Shown here piece after piece: positions 6,412 through 11,291 of a DNA stretch of 11,291 nucleotides. Source of the stretch: Candidatus Equimonas enterica (GTDB lineage Bacteria > Bacteroidota > Bacteroidia > Bacteroidales > Bacteroidaceae). How positions within the stretch are numbered: the stretch's first letter is position 1; each line of letters opens with the position of its first letter. A model generated the notes under the pieces. That model was not told where the DNA came from. It made no database searches and saw only the letters and a program-made list of their open reading frames with translations. The position numbers and the translations under genes were made by a program. Location: the NCBI GenBank assembly GCA_018066225.1, contig JAGHRU010000047.1:1-11291 (forward strand), in the 5' to 3' direction.

Positions 6412-8739
6412 ATGCAAAATCTTGTCATCGTAGAGAGCCCCGCAAAGGCTAAAACCATAGAGAAATTCCTCGGTAAGGACTACAAGGTCATGTCGAGTTA
6501 CGGTCATATCCGCGACCTCAAGAAGAAAAACTTTGGGGTCGATCTCAACACCTTTGAGCCCGAGTATGAAATCCCCGAGGACAAGAAACACATCGTCTCG
6601 GAGTTGCGCTCCGCTGCCAGGAAGGCTGGCACCATCTGGTTGGCTTCCGATGAAGACCGCGAAGGAGAAGCCATCTCGTGGCATCTGGCCGAAGTGCTTA
6701 AGCTCGACCCCGCCACAGCGCGTCGCATCGTATTTCACGAAATCACCAAGCCCGCTATACTCGAAGCCATAGCGCACCCGCGCACCATCGACATCAACCT
6801 CGTCGATGCGCAGCAGACCCGCCGTGTGCTCGACCGCCTCGTGGGCTTCAAGATCTCTCCCGTGCTCTGGCGCAAGGTGCGTCCCAGTCTCTCCGCAGGC
6901 CGTGTGCAGAGTGTCGCCGTACGTCTCATCGTGGAGCGCGAGCGCGAGATAGCCGCCTTCGTCCCCACCACCTCCTACCGCGTCGTGGCCATCTTCACCC
7001 ATCCTTCTTGGGAGGGCGGCAACACCTTGCGTGCCGAGTTGGCGCACCGTTTCGACACCGCCGCCGAGGCCGAAGACTTCCTGCATAAGTGTGCCAAGGC
7101 GACCTTTATGGTGGAGAGCATCACCAAGCGTCCTACCAAGCGCACGCCGGCACCGCCTTTCACCACCTCTACGCTTCAGCAGGAGGCCGCCCGTAAGTTG
7201 GGCTTCCCCGTCGCGCTGACTATGCGCGTGGCGCAAGGCCTCTATGAGTCGGGTCTCATCACCTATATGCGTACGGACTCGATGAACCTCAGCGACTTGT
7301 GTCTCACGACCTGTGTCCCTGTCATCACGGGGCTGATGGGCGAAGCCTATCCCAAGACACGCCGCTACCACACCAAGAGCAAAGGCGCACAGGAGGCGCA
7401 CGAAGCCATACGCCCCACCGATATGCGCCGTCAGAGCATCTCGGGCACGGCGCAGGAGAAGCGCCTCTACGACTTGATATGGAAGCGCACCATCGCTTGC
7501 CAGATGGCCGATGCCAAGTTGGAGAAGACGACCGTCAGCATACTGATGGAGGCCGATGGCGAGACCGCACCATGGCAGTTCAACGCCTCGGGCGAAGTGG
7601 TGAAGTTCGACGGCTTCCTCCGCGTCTATCGCGAGAGCCGCGATGAGGATGAGGACGGCGACGAAGGCCGCATCCTGCCCGCCATGAAGAAGGGACAGAC
7701 CCTGACATACAGCGAGATAACGGCGCAGCAGCGTTACAGTCAGGAGCCGACGCGCTACAACGAGGCTTCGCTCGTGCGCAAACTCGAAGAACTCGGCATC
7801 GGCCGACCTTCGACCTACGCACCCACCATCAGCACCATACAGCAGCGCGAATATGTCCGCCGTGGCGAGAGCGACGGCGAGAAACGCGACTATGAGGTGC
7901 TGACGCTCACCGACGGCACCGTGCAGCGCGCCACGTTGCAGGAGACCGTTGGAGCGGATAAGGGACGTATGCTGCCCACCGATACGGGCGTTGTGGTCAA
8001 TGACTTCTTGACCGAGAACTTCCCCGATATCTTCGAATACAACTTCACCGCCGATGTGGAGCAGGACTTCGACCGCGTGGCCGATGGCAAGAAGGCTTGG
8101 CGCGATGTCATCCGTGCCTTCTACGACACACTCGATCCCGCTGTGCAGCACGCGATGACCGAGAGCGGTGAGCACCGCGCTGGTGAGCGCGTCTTGGGCA
8201 CAGACCCTGCCACGGGCAAGCCTGTCAAGGTGCGTATCGGTCGCTTCGGTCCGATGGCGCAAATCGGCAGCAGCGAAGACGAGGAGAAACCGCGCTTCGC
8301 CACGCTGCTCAAGACGCAGAGCATCCAGTCCATCACCTTGGAGGAAGCCCTTGACCTGTTCCGCCTGCCCCGAGAGTTGGGCGAGTATGAAGGACAGGTG
8401 GTCAAGGTGGGTGCTGGCCGTTTTGGCCCTTATGTGCAGCATGCCGGCAAATACTGCTCTCTCGACAAAGGGGAAAACCCCGTCACCGTGACCCTCGACA
8501 GGGCCATTGCCCTCATCCTCAGCCGTCGTGAAGCAGAGGAGAAGAGCCACCTCAAGACCTTCGACGAAGATCCCGATATGGAGATACGCCAAGGCCGCTT
8601 CGGCCCCTACATTGCTTATAAAGGCAAGAACTATCGCATCCCCAAGCCCAAGGCTGCTATGGCCAAGGAACTCTCCTTTGCCGATTGTCAAGCCATCATA
8701 GAGGCTGAAAAGGGACGCGCCACCAAGCGCAAGAAGTAA
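6412..8739 (+). CDS. topA: DNA topoisomerase I (type IA)
   Basis: The enzyme relaxes negative supercoils by cutting and rejoining one strand through a 5'-phosphotyrosine. The 775-residue protein starts with the Toprim domain MQNLVIVESPAKAKTIEKFL (Glu8) and the metal-binding DEDREGE (80-86). It continues with SAGRVQSV (161-168), PPFTTSTLQQ (248-257), and the active-site GLITYMRTDS (281-290), with catalytic Tyr285 and Arg287. HEAIRPT follows at 330-336, then ELGIGRPSTYAPTIS. The C-terminus has at least three copies of the Bacteroidetes-type repeat (IGRFGPMAQ, AGRFGPYVQHAGKY, QGRFGPYIAYKGKNY) in place of the Cys4 zinc ribbons of E. coli TopA, and a basic tail (KGRATKRKK). It is the first gene of the operon; aroK follows after 19 bases. 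A long antisense frame covers it but is only a codon-bias shadow. Confidence 0.98.
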   Translation: MQNLVIVESPAKAKTIEKFLGKDYKVMSSYGHIRDLKKKNFGVDLNTFEPEYEIPEDKKHIVSELRSAARKAGTIWLASDEDREGEAISWHLAEVLKLDPATARRIVFHEITKPAILEAIAHPRTIDINLVDAQQTRRVLDRLVGFKISPVLWRKVRPSLSAGRVQSVAVRLIVEREREIAAFVPTTSYRVVAIFTHPSWEGGNTLRAELAHRFDTAAEAEDFLHKCAKATFMVESITKRPTKRTPAPPFTTSTLQQEAARKLGFPVALTMRVAQGLYESGLITYMRTDSMNLSDLCLTTCVPVITGLMGEAYPKTRRYHTKSKGAQEAHEAIRPTDMRRQSISGTAQEKRLYDLIWKRTIACQMADAKLEKTTVSILMEADGETAPWQFNASGEVVKFDGFLRVYRESRDEDEDGDEGRILPAMKKGQTLTYSEITAQQRYSQEPTRYNEASLVRKLEELGIGRPSTYAPTISTIQQREYVRRGESDGEKRDYEVLTLTDGTVQRATLQETVGADKGRMLPTDTGVVVNDFLTENFPDIFEYNFTADVEQDFDRVADGKKAWRDVIRAFYDTLDPAVQHAMTESGEHRAGERVLGTDPATGKPVKVRIGRFGPMAQIGSSEDEEKPRFATLLKTQSIQSITLEEALDLFRLPRELGEYEGQVVKVGAGRFGPYVQHAGKYCSLDKGENPVTVTLDRAIALILSRREAEEKSHLKTFDEDPDMEIRQGRFGPYIAYKGKNYRIPKPKAAMAKELSFADCQAIIEAEKGRATKRKK

Positions 8740-8758
8740 GTCGCCACGCAGACACGGT

Positions 8759-9286
8759 ATGCAGAGCATCATCCTTCTGGGATATATGTGTGTGGGCAAG
8801 ACCACCGTAGGCCGTCCTTTGGCGCAAAGGCTCGGCGGGATGTTCTATGACCTCGACTGGTACATCGCCAAGCGCTATCGCCGCAGTGTGCCCCAGATAT
8901 TTGCCGAAGACGGTGAGGCGAAGTTCCGCGACCTCGAGCGCCGTATGCTCCACGAGTGTGCCGAGTTTGAAGACATCGTTTTGGCGCTCGGTGGTGGCAC
9001 GCCCTGCTTTTTCGACAATATGGCCTACATCAACAGCGTAGGCCGCACGTTCTACCTCAAAGCCTCTGTCGATACCATCGTGGAGCACCTGCGGCTGAGC
9101 AAAGGTGAGCGGCCGCTGCTCACGGGGAAGTCGCCCGAGGAGTTGCGGCAGTATGTTGCGACGCAGTTGGCCGAGAGAGAGCGTTACTATGCACAGGCCC
9201 AGCACACCATCGACGTCAATGTGCTGGACTCCTTTGAGAAGATAGACCTCGTTGTACAAGATATTTTAGACCATATATATGCGTAA
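8759..9286 (+). CDS. aroK: Shikimate kinase
   Basis: It phosphorylates shikimate at the 3-OH with ATP, the fifth step of the chorismate (aromatic amino acid) pathway, in the cytosol. The 175-residue protein has the P-loop GYMCVGKT (8-15) and the shikimate-binding residues expected of the family: Asp33 in YDLDWYI, Arg57 in KFRDLE, the GGG triplet (78-80) and the lid arginine Arg118 in ERPLL, with Arg140 in ERERYY near the C-terminus. The length is typical. The start lies 19 bases after topA, and its last 8 bases (ATGCGTAA) overlap the start of speA, so it should be translationally coupled to speA. The topA-aroK-speA order is, as I remember it, common in Bacteroidetes. Confidence 0.95.
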   Translation: MQSIILLGYMCVGKTTVGRPLAQRLGGMFYDLDWYIAKRYRRSVPQIFAEDGEAKFRDLERRMLHECAEFEDIVLALGGGTPCFFDNMAYINSVGRTFYLKASVDTIVEHLRLSKGERPLLTGKSPEELRQYVATQLAERERYYAQAQHTIDVNVLDSFEKIDLVVQDILDHIYA

Positions 9287-11170
9287 GTGGAGAATAGAAG
9301 ACAGTGAAGAACTGTACAATGTGAAAGGCTGGGGTGCGCAATACTTCGGCATCAACGACCTCGGCCATGCCTGCGTTATGCCGCGCACCGACGAGGTCAG
9401 CATCGATTTGCATCAGGTGGTTACGGAGCTCGCCGAGCGCGACATTACTGCCCCTATGCTGCTGCGTTTCCCCGACATCCTCGACAACCGCATTGAGAAG
9501 ACGGCAGCCTGCTTTGCCAAGGCGGAGAAAGCCTACAACTTCCAGGCCGAGCATTTCATCATCTTCCCCATTAAGGTCAATCAGATGCGACCCGTCGTGG
9601 AGGAAATCATCAGCCACGGCAAGAAATACAATCTCGGACTCGAAGCGGGTAGCAAGCCCGAACTCCATGCGGTGCTTGCCACCAATATGGACTCCGACTC
9701 CCTGATTATCTGCAACGGTCATAAGGACCAGAACTTCATAGAGTTGGCCCTCTTGGCACAGAAGATGGGCAAGCGCGTCTTCCTCGTGGTGGAGAAGTTG
9801 CCTGAACTCGGCATTATCGCACAAACGGCTGAGAAACTCGGCGTACGCCCCAACCTCGGCATACGCATCAAACTGGCCCCCCGTGGCACAGGTAATGGGA
9901 GTCCAGTGGTGGCGATGCCAGCAAGTTTGGCCTCAACTCCTCCGAACTCCTGCAAGCCCTCCAACGACTGGACGAGATGGGTCTGCGCGACTGCCTGAAG
10001 CTCATCCACTTCCACATCGGCAGTCAGATTACCAAGATACGCCGCATCTCCACCGCGCTGCGCGAGATGGCGCAGTACTATGTGCAACTGCGCAAGATGG
10101 GATTTGGCGTAGAGTTCGTCGATTGCGGCGGCGGCCTCGGCGTCGATTACGACGGCACACGCTCGTCCAACTCCGAGTCCAGCGTCAATTACTCCGTACA
10201 AGAGTACGTCAATGACATCGTCTATGCGCTGACCGAAGCCGCCAACAACAACGACATTCCGCACCCCAACATCATCACCGAAGGCGGACGTTCGCTCACC
10301 GCGCACCATAGCGTGCTTGTGCTCGATGTGGTCGAGACTGTGGAGGTGCCGCGTATGCCCGAAGACTTCACGCCCAGTGACGAAGACCACAAACTCGTGC
10401 ACGATCTCTGTGAGATTTGGGACAAGATTAGCACGCGCTCCATGGTGGAAGACTGGCACGACGCCGAGGATATCCGCGAAGAAGCCCTTGACCTCTTTCG
10501 CCACGGTATGCTCGACCTCAAGACCCGTGCCCAGATAGAGAGCATGTATTGGAGTATATGCAAGGAGGTCAGCGAGCTCTCCCACCACCAAAAGCATGTC
10601 CCCGATGAGTTGCGTAAGTTGGACCACATGATGTCCGAGAAGTACTTCTGCAACTTCTCCCTTTTCCAGTCCGTCCCCGACCACTGGGCGTTGGACCAAC
10701 TCTTCCCCATCATGCCGCTCCAACGTCTTGGCGAACGTCCCGAGTGCTCTGCCACCATAGAAGATATCTCCTGTGATAGCGACGGCAAAATATCAACGTA
10801 TGTCAATTACAATCAGCAGACGTCCTACATCCCGCTGCATGGGGTGAAACCGGGTGAACACTACTATATCGGTGTGTTCCTCGTTGGGGCTTATCAGGAG
10901 ATATTGGGCAATATGCACAACCTCTTTGGCGACACCAACGCCGTCCATATCTCAGTGGATACCAACGGCTATACCATAGACAAGACCATCGATGGTGAGA
11001 CGGTAGCGGATGTGCTGGAATATGTGCAATACGACCCCAAGGCATTGGTGCGCGGCCTTGAAGCGTGGGTCACCAATGCCATAGCCGAAGGACGTATCAC
11101 CCATGAGGAAGGCAAGGAGTTTATCTCCAACTATCGTGCGGGCCTCTACGGCTATACCTATTTGGAATAA
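9279..11170 (+). pseudogene. speA: Biosynthetic arginine decarboxylase, broken by one frameshift
   Basis: SpeA is a PLP enzyme converting arginine to agmatine, the first step of polyamine synthesis by the agmatine route. The first 205 codons (9279-9893) begin MRKWRIEDSEELYNVKGWGA and contain the PLP lysine in FPIKVNQ (Lys99). After GGTAA (9891-9895) the frame is lost. The reading resumes from 9896 in the frame that ends at 11170: WESSGGDASKFGLNSSELL, HFHIGSQ (244-250), CGGGLGVDYDG (283-293), TEGGRSLTAHH (334-344), CDSDGK (499-504) and the C-terminal YRAGLYGYTYLE. Restoring one base after GGTAA gives GTGK-WESSGGD and a 630-residue protein, the usual SpeA length. Unrepaired, translation of the first frame ends at 9998 after 239 residues, without most of the active site. 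Everything else is conserved, so the lesion is either recent or a sequencing error. The start overlaps aroK by 8 bases. A strong terminator follows. Confidence 0.93.
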
Positions 11171-11182
11171 GGGCTTGTGCAT

Positions 11183-11238
11183 AAACTTAACAATCCGCAG
11201 CACGGACAGGGCTTGTCTGTGCTGCGGATTGTCAGTTT
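11183..11238 (+). terminator. Strong hairpin terminator after speA, possibly bidirectional
   Basis: A 19-base arm (11190-11208) pairs with 11214-11232 with a single G-U pair and a 5-base loop GGGCT. Outside a small internal loop, AAACT (11183-11187) pairs with AGTTT (11234-11238). The T-rich side on the plus strand is modest (AGTTTGTCTTT). The outer A/T arms give the minus strand an AAACT-to-AGTTT tail as well, so it may serve a convergent gene beyond the right edge. Confidence 0.8.
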
Positions 11239-11291
11239 GTCTTTGGGCTGACCGAAGTCTGGTGGAGTTTAGGCCTTACCTACGCCGAAAG

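Noticed and set aside
6376..8805. 809-codon open frame on the minus strand opposite topA, longer than topA itself
   Set aside because: Its length comes from topA codon bias. The translation is low-complexity and Leu/Gly/His/Val-rich with no recognisable domain, and it extends over the topA promoter side and into aroK.
9877..9900. Programmed frameshifting in speA
   Set aside because: There is no slippery heptamer or evident downstream structure at the junction. A shift within the C6 run (9877-9882) would meet a TAA at once, so a simple one-base loss after 9895 explains the data better.
11269..11291. Possible C-terminal end of a minus-strand gene (FGVGKA then stop) at the right edge
   Set aside because: Only six codons are visible, so a gene cannot be supported, although the bidirectional-looking terminator before it would fit a convergent neighbour.

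Overview
The window looks like a chromosomal segment of a GC-rich Bacteroidetes bacterium, most likely Prevotella or a close relative. The evidence is direct: three promoters match the Bacteroidetes consensus TTTG-N19-TAnnTTTG with an exact 19-base spacer; there are no strong Shine-Dalgarno sequences before the starts; the tRNA does not encode CCA; and the proteins resemble Bacteroidetes versions (a TopA without Cys4 zinc ribbons, a RecO starting MLILSRVIVL, a 630-residue-type SpeA).

Bases 1-1040 form an AT-rich, accessory-looking strip. It holds the start of a minus-strand lipoprotein gene that runs off the left edge, with a textbook promoter, followed by a heavily decayed IS4-type transposase on the minus strand (about 901 to 369) whose promoter may survive. 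Composition changes abruptly near 1040. From there on the DNA is GC-rich housekeeping sequence.

Bases 1132-4812 carry an acyl-CoA ligase and a Pif1-type helicase, 18 bases apart and probably co-transcribed, closed by a strong hairpin terminator. A short 22-base tandem repeat overlaps this terminator and fills the gap to recO, which points the other way (minus strand).

From 5780 a strong promoter drives tRNA-Glu(UUC), followed 20 bases later by rpsT and a UUCG-loop terminator. A second consensus promoter at 6317 drives topA, aroK and speA. The gaps are 19 bases and then an 8-base overlap, so this is a tight operon. speA ends at a very strong hairpin.

The main anomaly is in speA: a single missing base near 9895 breaks an otherwise full-length 630-residue biosynthetic arginine decarboxylase into two frames. 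This is either a recent loss-of-function mutation or a sequencing error. I see no CRISPR array, phage or defence system and nothing that amounts to an undescribed system. The points of interest are the speA lesion, the decayed transposase, the tandem repeat and the promoter palindromes.
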